Positions 8,399 through 17,717 of a stretch of 64,000 nt of DNA are shown here, one piece after another. Position numbers and translations under genes: made by a program. Every line of letters starts with the position of its first letter. The stretch's first letter is position 1. A model generated the notes under the pieces. It did no database searches. It worked only from the letters and a program-made list of their open reading frames with translations, and was not told the origin of the DNA. Source of the DNA: Fen-671 sp963794745 (GTDB taxonomy: Bacteria > Actinomycetota > Acidimicrobiia > Acidimicrobiales > Palsa-688). The DNA lies in NCBI GenBank assembly GCA_963794745.1, contig CAWCEZ010000007.1, positions 62,001 to 126,000 on the forward strand, given 5' to 3'.

Positions 8399-8421
8399 GA
8401 GTATACACTCAGGGTGTACTC
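8399..8421. promoter_or_regulatory. Inverted repeat between divergent secreted-protein genes
   Basis: GAGTATACAC and GTGTACTC form an imperfect inverted repeat (one bulged T) separated by five bases. It is located between the S53 start (8354) and the secreted protein start (8462). The position suits a shared operator; no regulator is adjacent. Confidence 0.3.
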
Positions 8422-8461
8422 TCAGTTATTACCCGAAGAACTCCTAGCGAAAGGACCTCAT

Positions 8462-9073
8462 ATGCGCAGGGACCGCCTTTCCCAGGTCTGCTCCGCCGCA
8501 TTCGTCACCGTCATGCTCGGCACCGTCATGCTCGTCACCGTCATGGCCGTCACGGTGGCCGCAGGCACCTCGCTGGGCGCCTCTGCCAACACGATCACAC
8601 CTGCGGCGCGTCATACCCCGGCGACTGGGGCCGTCCGTGGCGTTGTGGACCTCGTCATCTACAGCATCAACAGCGATGGCCCCGACTCGGAGGCCATCCT
8701 CAGCGGTGCCATCGGCGATTACGGGCCGGCCGTGACGGTCCTGCCCAACGGCAAAGTCGACCCGGAGCACACAAGCGACATGAAGCTCGAGCTTGGAAAG
8801 GGGACGTTCCGGCTCTTCATCGGAGCGATCGTCGGCAAGTTCCGCGCTCAAACCAGCCACGAGCCCGTGTTCCCGCTTACCTGCTCGGACCACTTCGACG
8901 TCACCTCGACGGTGCCGATTGTGGCTGGGTCGGGTACAGGCCTTTACAAAGGCATCAGCGGCAATTTCTCGATGAGCCTGGTCGGCAACGAGGACCAGCA
9001 GGCTCCGCCGTGCAGGTCCGCGATCGCCCGCCAGATCATCCTGCTGACTGGCTCGGGAAATGTCTCGTCCTGA
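8462..9073 (+). CDS. Secreted beta-rich protein of unknown function
   Basis: 203 aa with AAAGGA upstream of ATG 8462. The first ~42 residues form a signal peptide with a long hydrophobic core (AAFVTVMLGTVMLVTVMAVT) and an A-x-A-like cleavage region. The mature part contains alternating strands, two cysteines (PLTCSDHF and APPCRSA) that could pair, and GSGTGLYKGISGNFSMSL, a G-T-G-x-Y-x-G-I-x-G motif seen in small secreted beta-barrel proteins of the dirigent/allene-oxide-cyclase-like kind. No catalytic residues are recognised. It is divergent from the S53 peptidase and converges on the SBP gene. Function unknown. Confidence 0.75.
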   Translation: MRRDRLSQVCSAAFVTVMLGTVMLVTVMAVTVAAGTSLGASANTITPAARHTPATGAVRGVVDLVIYSINSDGPDSEAILSGAIGDYGPAVTVLPNGKVDPEHTSDMKLELGKGTFRLFIGAIVGKFRAQTSHEPVFPLTCSDHFDVTSTVPIVAGSGTGLYKGISGNFSMSLVGNEDQQAPPCRSAIARQIILLTGSGNVSS

Positions 9074-9082
9074 CCTGAGCCG

Positions 9083-11536
9083 CTACTGGTGGTGGAGCAC
9101 GAGCTGGTCGAGCAGCACCCCGAACGCCGGGTTGTACAGGTAGTTGCCCACCTGCGCCGAGACAAAGTCGACCTGGGTCAAAGTGGCCAACGCCACCCAA
9201 GGTGCGTCGTCGGTCACGGCGCGGTCGACGGTCGCCCAGATGGCGGCGGCGCGGGCCGGGTCCGTTGCCCCGATGCTGTCGGCCTCGTCCATCAAAGCGT
9301 CGAGCCGAGGGTCGCAGTAGAACGAGCCGTCGTGGGTCGCCCCAGGGTCGGCGAACTTCCATGACGAGCAGCGGAAAAACTCGTCGAACATGGCCGACGC
9401 CGTGGGATAGGGGAGATAGGTCGAGCCGGTCGAAACCTGCACTCGCTTGCGCGAGTCGTTGACGTTTTCGAAAAAGACCGGGAGCGACGGCGAGACGACG
9501 CTGACGCGATAGCCGAGCGAGCGCAGGACCGAGACGGCAAAGTCGGTTGTCGTAAGCGTGCCTGGCGCGTTCCACACGACGACATGCATCCCTTCCGTCC
9601 TGGACTGGGCGACCAGCTTGCGCGCCGCCGGGAGGTCAGGCCCCAGCCAGGCGCCGTCGGGGCTCGGGTCAACCGTGAAGGGGCAGTACGGCTCGTAGCC
9701 CGCGATGCCGGGGGGCAACAGCTGGCACGTGGGATTGGCGACATCGGGGCCGCCGAGCATGGCGGCGAGCTCGCTGCGGTCCGCCGCCAAGGCGAACGCC
9801 TGACGTACCGATTTGTGGTCGAATGGCGCCACCCGGGTGTTGAAGGCCACATAGTCAATGCTGAACGCCGGGTTGACGTGGACTTGGGCGGGATGCTGCG
9901 CAGCCAGCGACGCGGCATCGGGGACGAAGTCGGCTGTCCAATCCGCTGTCCCGGAAGCGACGTCGGCGATCTCGGCCGGTACGGGCTGACCGAAGGTCCA
10001 CACGATCCTGTCGGGCGAGCCGGCCGGCTGGGCGGCGGCTGACCACTCGTGGAAGCGGGGGTTGCGCGTGAACACGACCTCCTTGCCCGGCACGTACCGG
10101 CTGATCTGGTACGGGCCAGTCGATGGCACGGGGCTCGTGCCGACGTCATGGTCGGGTGTGCCGGGTGGCACAGGGGCGTTGAAAGGCAGTGTCAGGTCGT
10201 CCAGGAAGTCGGGGCTGGGGGCGTTGAGGTTGAACACGACCGCGTCGGCGGCGTCCGAAACCGTGACCCCCCGGTCGAGATTGCAGGGGCGGTCGCTCTT
10301 GCAGGCCGCCGCCCCGACGATCGCCGTGAAAGCGGGCGCGTCGGCCGAGTCGAGCTCGAGGACGCGCTCGATGGCACGGCGGAAGTCCTCAGGGCGGACA
10401 GATTGTCCGTTGGAGTACCGCAAGCCCGGCCGCAGCACGAAGGAGTACTGCCTCCCGCCGTCGCTGACGGTGGGCATCGCCAGTGCGAGGTCTGGGACTA
10501 ACTGCAGGCCCTCCTCCCCGCCGGCCCGCTGGAACGTGATCAGCGTGTCGTACGTGCCCTCGTAGAACTGGGCGGGCTCATAGCCGTAGGCGACGGCCGG
10601 GTCGATCGACAGCGTGGGCACCGATTGCACCACGTGAAGCGTGCCACCTACCGGACGGCCCAGCGCAGCGCCGGTGGCGGCCCAGACTCGCCGGCCCCAT
10701 GCCGCCAGCGCCAATGGGCTGGCGCCGACGGGGAGCGTCGCCGAGACGCTTTCACTGGCAGGGTCGATCCGCGAGAGCGTCGATGACAGGCGGTCCGCCA
10801 CCCACAACGACCCGCTCGCTACCGTAAGGGCGTCCGGCCCGTCGCCGACGGCAATTGTGGCGTTAACCGAGTCTGTAGCCGGGTCGATGCGCGAAACCGT
10901 GCTGTCGAGGCCGTTCGCCACCCAGACCGAGCCGAAGGCGAAGATGATCGCTGTCGGTCCCGAACCGACCGAGATTTCCACGGGCGGCCCACCCACAGCG
11001 GCGATGCGCGTGACTTCGTCGCTCCCCGGATTTGTCACCCAGACCGACCCGTCACCGACGGCGACACCGAACGGATCCGTGGCAAGGGGCTCGTTGGCGA
11101 CCTTTCCAGTGGTTGGGTCGACCTCCGATAGCGAGTTCCCCGCCGAGTCCGCCACCCACACCCCTCCGTCGCCGATCGCCAGGCCGCTCGGCTCGCTGCC
11201 GACGCCGACGGTCTGCACCACCGTGTCGGTTGTTGCGCTGACGCGAGAGACGGTGCCGTCCAGGGTGTTGGTAACCCAGACGTCAGGCCCGTCGACCGCG
11301 ACGGCTCCGGCGCCGGCGCCAATTTGGACGGTGGCCTCGACCGCAGCGCTCGAGGGGTCGACGCGGTAGAGCATCCCGCTCTCGGGGCTGGTAACCCAGA
11401 GCGACCCGTCACCGCTTGCGGCGCTCCCAGGCACACCCGATAACGGGAGCGAGCGCACCAAAGCGGTGCCGCTACTCGAAAGCTCGGCGACCCCCGCCGC
11501 CGACAGGCGGCCGCGCGCGAGTCGCGGCGATGACAA
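9083..11536 (-). CDS. Extracellular half of a SARP fusion: beta-propeller plus SBP_bac_5
   Basis: 817 aa open frame. Residues ~25-290 contain about six repeats of GSLWVTxxxSGTVSRIDPxT type, each about 42 residues, forming a YVTN/NHL-like propeller. Residues ~300-815 form a family-5 oligopeptide/nickel solute-binding protein: VPTLSIDPAVAYGYEPAQFY, DLALAMPTVSDGGRQYSFVL, GPYQISRYVPGKEVVFTRNP, FNTRVAPFDHKSVRQAFALA. The frame overlaps the SARP/BTAD frame upstream, and the product has no signal peptide of its own, so it is best read as the continuation of that protein after its membrane helix. A one-base slip in the GCGCGCGG tract near 11510-11520 separates them. The TTG at 11536 is probably not the true start. 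Confidence 0.85.
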   Translation of the reverse strand: MSSPRLARGRLSAAGVAELSSSGTALVRSLPLSGVPGSAASGDGSLWVTSPESGMLYRVDPSSAAVEATVQIGAGAGAVAVDGPDVWVTNTLDGTVSRVSATTDTVVQTVGVGSEPSGLAIGDGGVWVADSAGNSLSEVDPTTGKVANEPLATDPFGVAVGDGSVWVTNPGSDEVTRIAAVGGPPVEISVGSGPTAIIFAFGSVWVANGLDSTVSRIDPATDSVNATIAVGDGPDALTVASGSLWVADRLSSTLSRIDPASESVSATLPVGASPLALAAWGRRVWAATGAALGRPVGGTLHVVQSVPTLSIDPAVAYGYEPAQFYEGTYDTLITFQRAGGEEGLQLVPDLALAMPTVSDGGRQYSFVLRPGLRYSNGQSVRPEDFRRAIERVLELDSADAPAFTAIVGAAACKSDRPCNLDRGVTVSDAADAVVFNLNAPSPDFLDDLTLPFNAPVPPGTPDHDVGTSPVPSTGPYQISRYVPGKEVVFTRNPRFHEWSAAAQPAGSPDRIVWTFGQPVPAEIADVASGTADWTADFVPDAASLAAQHPAQVHVNPAFSIDYVAFNTRVAPFDHKSVRQAFALAADRSELAAMLGGPDVANPTCQLLPPGIAGYEPYCPFTVDPSPDGAWLGPDLPAARKLVAQSRTEGMHVVVWNAPGTLTTTDFAVSVLRSLGYRVSVVSPSLPVFFENVNDSRKRVQVSTGSTYLPYPTASAMFDEFFRCSSWKFADPGATHDGSFYCDPRLDALMDEADSIGATDPARAAAIWATVDRAVTDDAPWVALATLTQVDFVSAQVGNYLYNPAFGVLLDQLVLHHQ

Positions 11537-12511
11537 GCGACACCGTGCAGGCAGTCGCGAGGACGGCGATACCGCAGGCCGCGCCGACCAGTTGGGTGCG
11601 GCGGCGACCGGGCCGGAGACGCTCCCCCAGCCCGCTCCTTCCCGGCCGCGCCAACGGCGCTGGGGCCACCGGCCCGCCTACGTCCACGGTCGGAGATCCG
11701 TTCGCGCCTGCTCCCAGCGGTGCGACCAGCCTGGCACGCGGCCCACCCGCGGGCGGTACCGCTTCGAGCTCGGGCGCCTGGCGCAGCACCGCCAGCTCGA
11801 GGTCGCGAAGCTCCCGACCCGGCTCCACTCCTATCTGCGTAACGAGGACGTTGCGGGCACGTTGGAAAGCGCCGAGCGCGTCAACCTGGCGCCCGCTGCG
11901 GTACAGGGCGGTCATCAGCTGCGCGTGCAGGTGCTCGCGCAGGGGGTGGGAGGCGACAAGGCGCTCCAGCTCGCTGACGAGCTCGACGTGCTCGCCCAAC
12001 TGGAGCCGTGCGTCTATGAGTGCTTCAACGGCGCCGAGGCGCGAGCCCTCCAGCTGCGCCGCCGCAGGCCCGGCGAAGGCGGCTTGGCGTACATCAGCGA
12101 GGGCGGGCCGCGCCAAAGCGAGAGGGCCTGCCCAAGGTGCCGGGCGGCGGCAGCGGGGCCCTGGCCAATGAGGGCACTTCGCCCTTTGCCGACGAGCTCG
12201 GCAAACAAGAGCGCGTCGACCTCAGATGTAGCGACCACGAGCCGGTAACCCGGGCCGCTCGTCACGAGCGCGTCAGGACAGCCGATCGCGCTCAGGCTGC
12301 GGCGCAGCCTCGAGACGTAGGTGCGCAGGGTATGGGTGGCCGACGCCGGTTGCGAGGCGTCCCAGAGGTCGTCGGCGAGCTGGCCGACCGTTACGGTGAG
12401 CGGGGCGCACAGCGCCAGGTCCGCCAGGACGGCACGTTGCAGCGGGCCCCCGAGCGGGGCGGCGGCACCGTCGCAGAAAGCCTCGGTCGTCCCGAGCAGC
12501 CTGAGCTCCAC
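11472..12511 (-). CDS. SARP/BTAD transcriptional regulator with transmembrane helix (N-terminal half of fusion, frame-broken)
   Basis: GTG 12511 begins an OmpR-like winged helix (MELRLLGTTEAF, LADDLWDASQPASATHTLRT, YVSRLRRSLS, VTSGPGYRLV), then a bacterial transcriptional activation domain (LFAELVGKGRSALIG through RLGAVEALIDARLQLGEHVE, LHAQLMTALYRSGRQVDALG). One base is lost near 12110 at the SLWRGP/ALADVRQAAF junction. After a proline-rich linker comes a membrane helix (LVGAACGIAVLATACTVSLV), after which the frame slips again into the propeller-SBP half. Intact, the protein would be about 1,140 aa: DNA-binding inside, ligand-binding outside. It is divergent from the secreted propeller gene. 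Confidence 0.82.
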
Positions 12512-12682
12512 GGCCTTCCCCGTGACCTCCTATGCGTCGCGCACTGGCCGCGACGATACACGCCAAGGGCGGCCACCTGCGCTGCGACTCCATTGCGACC
12601 AGGCATCGACCGGCCCTTCGTACCGTGCGGGGTACCTCGGCCGCAGCTCACCACCTCGCGGCCCTGTTCGAGAGGAGCCGTC

Positions 12683-15033
12683 ATGCCCGCCAGCGCCGCC
12701 CCGTCACGAACTTCGGCCGTCATCGCCTGCGCGGCGCTCCTGCTCGCGCAACTCGTTACCGGGCTTGGCGCAGTGAGCACGGCGGCCGCCTCGCCGGCGG
12801 GGCCTCCCGCGCACTACGTGACGCTCGCCGGGGGCCCGGGCATGGCGGAGTGGGACCCCGGCAACGACACGATCTACGTCCCGGTCCAGTGCGCGACGAG
12901 CTACTGCCAGAGCAATGAAGCCGGCAAAGTCGTCGACGTCGTGAACGCGGCGACCTGTAACGCGACGAGCGGGTCGGGCTGTCGCGTCGTGGCGACCGCC
13001 CCGGCGGACGGGCCGCTTGGTGCCGCCGTCGACCCGACCACAGGGACCGTGTACGTGTTCGACAACCCGCCGGGCGGCACCGCCACGATCTCCCTGCTCG
13101 ACGGCCGGACCTGCAATGGCACGGTCACGAGGGGCTGCCAGCGCGTCGTGGGCAAGATCGCGGTCGGCGCCAATGCGTTCATGGTCGCCGGAGCCGTCGA
13201 CGCCGCCACGAGGACGCTCTACGTGGCGAGCCCCAGCCACGGTATCTACGTGGTCGACATCGCGAAATGCAATGACCTGTTCACGACGGGGTGCGGGCAA
13301 CACCCCGCGATCGTCAAGGACGACCGCGGGCCGGGGCAGCTCGACGTCGACACTGCGACTAACACCGTCTACGCCGCTGACCAGGGGAACCCGAACTTGT
13401 CGTCGAGCAATGGCGGCACGGTGACGGTGATAGACGGCAACACCTGCGACGCCAGCGAGCAAAGCGGTTGTGGCACGGACCAGTCGGTTGTCCCGGTCGG
13501 CAACGGGGTATCTGCGGTCGCAGTCGACCAGGCGACCAACACGGTCTACGTTGCCGACTCCGAGGGCGTCTCGCTGATCGACGGCGAACGTTGCAGCTCG
13601 TTGCGCCTGTCCGGCTGTCACGCCACGACGCATGCGGTGCCGACCGGCGCGGGGAGCAGCGATGTCGTGGTCGACAGCAAAGACCAGACCGTGTTCGCGC
13701 TCGACGGCAACGATGACACGCTCTCGTCGATCAACGCCGCGACGTGTAATGCCAACACTCCCAACGAGTGCCCTGCCCTCGCCCCGTCGCAGCGCGAGGC
13801 CCCCGAGGTCGGCCCGGGCGCTGCCCAGAACGACCTGATCGTCACGCCCGGCAACCAGACCGCCTACGCCGTCAACGAGGGCGGGCAAAACGTGCTCGTA
13901 GTCACCGCTGCCGGTGGCTGCACGGCGCTCGACCGCTCCGGCTGCCTGGCGCTCGCGCCGAGCGTTCCAGACGCCGGGGCCCTTGCCACGCTCGACCCGG
14001 CGACGGCCACCCTCTACGTCACCGACGAGAACCTTCCCCAGGTCGATGTCATCGACGCGGCGCGTTGTGACCCGGAGCGGCTCAGCGGGTGCGCCCCGGT
14101 CGCGAAGATCCCAACAGGCGGCCCGGACCAGGTCGGGTCGGTCGACGATGCAACGCACACGCTGTACATCTCCGAGGCAGCCTCCAAGTCGGTGGCGGTG
14201 ATCGACACAGCGGTGTGCAATGCCACCGATTTCTCAGGCTGCGGCGGCCACCACGCGAGTGCCCGGATCGGCGGGGAGTACCCCAACGCGCCGCTACTGG
14301 ACGAAGGTACCGGGGCGCTCTACGTGCCCTACGGCGCGACGACGGACAAGGTCGCGGTGGTCGCTACACAAGCATGCAATGCGGAGGTCACTTCGGGCTG
14401 CAACGTCGCCCGAGGCACCATCGATGTCCCGGAGGGGACCTACTCGTTTGCGCTCGACCCCGCCACCGACACGCTCTACGGCGCAGTCTCCGGCAACCCG
14501 TTCGCCTCAGGCAACGATGTCGTCGTCATTAATGGGGCCTCTGCGTGGGCGACATGGCCGGCTGTGGCAAGGTCGCCGCCACCATTTCCCTCGGTGCGGT
14601 CCCGCCGGTGCCAGGAGGACCAGCAGGGCCGGACGGCCTGGCCGTCGACGAAGCCACGCATACCCTGTACGTCGCCGACAACCACGACGGGGCCCTGCCC
14701 GGTGCCCTCACCGTGGTGAACACAGCGACCTGCAACGGCTTCGTGACGACCGGGTGCACCGCCAGGTTCCCGACGGCGTTCGTCGGGCGTTCACCACGCC
14801 TCGTCGAGCTCGACGCACAGACCGGCCTCTTGTACGTCACCAACCACGGTTCCTCCGACGTCTCGGTCCTCAACACGGCCCGCTGCAATGCCGAACTGCC
14901 AGCCGGGTGTGCTGCGGCAGTCCCCGAGGTAAACGTCGGCTCGCAGCCGAACGGTCTTGCCGTCGACGCCGCGACAGGGACGGTGTTCGTCCTCAGCCTC
15001 GGGCCGGGCACGATGTCCCTGCTGCGAGGGTGA
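12683..15033 (+). CDS. Secreted YVTN-type propeller with one Cys pair per blade (frame-broken)
   Basis: ATG 12683 with GAGAGGAG upstream. A signal peptide (MPASAAPSRTSAVIACAALL, cleavage near TAAASPAG) is followed by about 14 repeats of ~50 residues with the form V-x-D-x-A-T-x-T-V/L-Y-V-A-D ... V-I-D-G-x-T-C-N-x(5-8)-S-G-C. Each unit carries C-x(7-10)-G-C. Near 14545 the frame slips by one base (INGAS to MGDMAGCGKVAAT); the repeats continue to 15033. YVTN propellers are extracellular scaffolds or sensors; no enzymatic residues are seen. The gene is divergent from the SARP-SBP fusion (170 bp apart), which itself contains a propeller, suggesting a functional pair. Confidence 0.82.
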
Positions 15034-15037
15034 ACCG

Positions 15038-16024
15038 CTACAAGTCGATGACGTCCGGTAGGTCGAAGCGGGCGACGACCCTCTCCCCGCCAAAGCGCGT
15101 GATGCTGCATATCGCGTCCTCGCGCATGGCAATTACCAAGATCCCGTTGCAGCGCAATGCCGGCGCGGACGGGCCCGGGATGTAATAACCAAAGGCAGGC
15201 TGGCCGTTCGCTCGGGTGGCAACGAGCTTAACCTGCTGCGCCCACGAGAAAAATGACTTGAGGAGCTCGCAGATATTCGCCTGGCCGTGGAACTCGACGG
15301 GCTGAGGCGGCATCGCGAACCTGGCGTCGTCGGTCAGCAGCGACACCACGTCGTCGATATTGGCGCTCTCGAATGCGTCGACAAATCGCTCGATCAGGGA
15401 TCTCTCCTGCGCTGTGCGCGGAAGGGAGGCGAGGTCACGTCCCTCGGGAGCACGGAAAGCGCCCCTTGCCCGTAAAAGGGCGCTATTTACCGACGCCGGG
15501 GTCGTGCCGAGGATGCTGGCCGCTTCGGCAGCGGGGAAGCCAAGGACGTCGCGCAGCACCAGGACCGCCCGCTGCTGGGCCGGCAGACGTTGCAGCGCGG
15601 ACACGAAGGACAGGCCGACCGACTCACGCATCTCGTAGCGCGCCTCGGGGCCGGGCGTCATGTCGTCGACCCAGCGGTCGGGATAGGGCTCCAACCACGA
15701 AGGGTCTTCGGCCGCCGCAGGCTCGGCCTTGGTGGTGAAAGGCATCGCGCCCGCTGGTCGAGGACGGCGGGACTCGTCGCGCAGGTGATTGAGGCAGCGG
15801 TTGGTGGCAATACGGTAGAGCCACGCTCGTACGGGGCCACCGTCGAAATTGCCAATTGAGCGCCACGCTGACAAAAGGACCTCCTGGAGGACGTCTTCGG
15901 CATCTTGGGCGGAGGCGAGGATCCGGTAACAGTGGACTTGGAGCTCGCGGCGGTAGGGGTCGGTGAGCTCCCTGAAGGCCTCTCCGTCACCGCCCTGGGC
16001 ACGAGCGAGCGTCGTCTCGGTCAT
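15038..16024 (-). CDS. ECF sigma factor with C-terminal SnoaL-like domain
   Basis: 328 aa from ATG 16024 (MTETTLARAQGGDGEAFREL); an upstream ATG 24 bases earlier is possible. Sigma2: DPYRRELQVHCYRILASAQD, AEDVLQEVLLSAWR, RAWLYRIATNRCLNHLRD. Sigma4: LQRLPAQQRAVLVLRDVLGF, AAEAASILGTTPASVNSALL. The tail (IERFVDAFESANIDDVVSLL, TRANGQPAFGYYIPG) is the SnoaL-like module of the TIGR02960-type group. It is a paralogue of the sigma factor at 2605-3582. It is divergent from a DHA2 exporter and may control it, although no promoter motif shared between the two could be fixed by eye. It converges within 5 bp of the propeller gene. Confidence 0.92.
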   Translation of the reverse strand: MTETTLARAQGGDGEAFRELTDPYRRELQVHCYRILASAQDAEDVLQEVLLSAWRSIGNFDGGPVRAWLYRIATNRCLNHLRDESRRPRPAGAMPFTTKAEPAAAEDPSWLEPYPDRWVDDMTPGPEARYEMRESVGLSFVSALQRLPAQQRAVLVLRDVLGFPAAEAASILGTTPASVNSALLRARGAFRAPEGRDLASLPRTAQERSLIERFVDAFESANIDDVVSLLTDDARFAMPPQPVEFHGQANICELLKSFFSWAQQVKLVATRANGQPAFGYYIPGPSAPALRCNGILVIAMREDAICSITRFGGERVVARFDLPDVIDL

Positions 16025-16174
16025 GGCGCCTTGCGCCCTCTCCTTCATTCGGCCACCTCCGACAGTAACAACACCAAGCGACTGCACAACTATGCGGCCA
16101 GAGGCCGATGAACCTCGCCGGCCCGTGGTGTTTAAACCTTCGTCCGAAAGCACCAAGGAGACCGAAGGCTCGAA

Positions 16175-17665
16175 ATGCCCGTTCTGCGACCTGACCAATC
16201 AGTAACGACCAAACTCGCCCCGAGGCGTCGCTGGCGGGCGTTCGCCTTGCTGGCCGTGGCGTTCTTCATGACCATCGTCGATCTCACAATTGTGAATGTC
16301 GCCCTGCCGACGATCGGCCGCAAGCTTCATTTCCCCGAAGCAGACCTGCAGTGGGTGGTGACCGCTTACGAGCTCACCTTCGGTGGGTTCCTCCTGCTTG
16401 GGGGCCGGTTGGCTGACCTCCTGGGCCGCAGGCGCCTGCTGATGGCCGGCCTCGCCGTGTTCACGGCCGCGTCGCTGGCCTGCGCCCTGGCACCTGACGA
16501 CAGCTTCATGATCGTGATGAGAGGCGTCCAAGGCCTGGGAGCTGCGCTCATGCTGCCCGCCGCGCTTTCGAGCGTAATGAACATGTTCGCCGAGGGGGCC
16601 GAGCGCAACAAAGCGCTTGGCATCTGGGGCGGCATCGGGGCCGGGGGCGCCACGATCGGCTTGCTGGCAGGAGGGGCGCTCACCCGTTACCTCGGTTGGG
16701 AGTACATCTTCTACCTGAACATCCCCATCGGTGCCGCCGTCATGGCGCTCGCCCCGCGGGTCGTGCCCGAGAGCCGGCTGTCGATATCGCAACGCCGCTA
16801 CGACCCCCTCGGGGCGATCAGCGTGACCGGGGGCCTCGCATTGCTCGTGTACGCGATCTCGCAGGCTCCCCAAGTTGGCTGGGGGGCCACCCGGACGGTG
16901 GCATTGCTGGTCGCTTCGGCCGGGCTTCTCGCCGGCTTCCTGGTGATAGAGGCGAGGGCCGAAGCACCGTTGCTACCGATGCACCTGTTCCGCTCCAGCA
17001 CGGTGGCCGGGGCCAACGTCGTCGGGTTCTTGCTCACCGCGAGCTTCTACACCTTCATCTTCGTGGGCACCCTGTACATGCAGCAGGTGCTCGGCTATTC
17101 GGCCCTGAAGACCGGGTTCGCCTGGCTGACAGCCTCGCTCACCTCGGTGGCCTGCGCCGGCCTCTCCCAGATGCTCGTCACCAAGACCTCAGCCAAGGCC
17201 GTCCTGGCGCTCGGGATGGGGCTCATCGGTGGCGGGGTTGTCTGGGCTGCTCAGGTACCCGTCCACGGCGACTTCTGGGCGCACCTGGCCGGGCCGTTCT
17301 TCGTGGCCGGCGCCGGTACCGCCTTCGCCTTCATACCGGTTTCGATCGCAGCATTGGCAGGAGCCGGCGAACGCGACGCCGGTGTGGCATCGGGCCTGCT
17401 CAATACCTCCCAGCAGCTCGGCGGCGCCATCGGGGTAGCCATCGCCTCCACGGTTGCCGCCTCGCGTACCCACGCCCTGGCCCACCTCGGCTACGGCACG
17501 GCGGCCGCTGTCACCGGCGGGTTCAGCCGGGCGCTCTGGGTGTGCGGGCTGGTCGGCCTGGCCGCCGTGCCCCTCACCTTCGTGTTGGTCCGGCGCCAGG
17601 AACTAGCCCGTGCTGTGGCCGCCAGCCTCGGACGACAAGCCGCGGCGCTCGTCCCGGCCGAGTGA
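16175..17665 (+). CDS. DHA2-family (EmrB/QacA-type) MFS exporter
   Basis: 496 aa with about 14 membrane helices. Motif D1 appears as FMTIVDLTIVNVALPTIGRK; motif A as LLGGRLADLLGRRRLLMAGL; motif C-like GIWGGIGAGGATIGLLAGGA with GWEYIFYLNIPIG is the signature of proton-driven drug exporters of this family. It is an inner-membrane H+ antiporter; the substrate is unknown but family members export lipophilic drugs, dyes or natural products. It is followed 52 bp later by an SDR gene in the same direction and is divergent from an ECF sigma factor. Confidence 0.92.
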   Translation: MPVLRPDQSVTTKLAPRRRWRAFALLAVAFFMTIVDLTIVNVALPTIGRKLHFPEADLQWVVTAYELTFGGFLLLGGRLADLLGRRRLLMAGLAVFTAASLACALAPDDSFMIVMRGVQGLGAALMLPAALSSVMNMFAEGAERNKALGIWGGIGAGGATIGLLAGGALTRYLGWEYIFYLNIPIGAAVMALAPRVVPESRLSISQRRYDPLGAISVTGGLALLVYAISQAPQVGWGATRTVALLVASAGLLAGFLVIEARAEAPLLPMHLFRSSTVAGANVVGFLLTASFYTFIFVGTLYMQQVLGYSALKTGFAWLTASLTSVACAGLSQMLVTKTSAKAVLALGMGLIGGGVVWAAQVPVHGDFWAHLAGPFFVAGAGTAFAFIPVSIAALAGAGERDAGVASGLLNTSQQLGGAIGVAIASTVAASRTHALAHLGYGTAAAVTGGFSRALWVCGLVGLAAVPLTFVLVRRQELARAVAASLGRQAAALVPAE

Positions 17666-17717
17666 TGGGCCTCTCCCCCAACCAATCAACCAACCCTCGC
17701 GACAAGGAGCAAAAACG

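Noticed and set aside
12704..14158. A 484-codon open frame on the minus strand opposite the secreted propeller
   Set aside because: It is antisense to a gene with clear signal peptide and repeats, and its composition (Arg/Asp/Val-rich, periodic) mirrors the propeller's codons. Long antisense frames are expected at this GC content.
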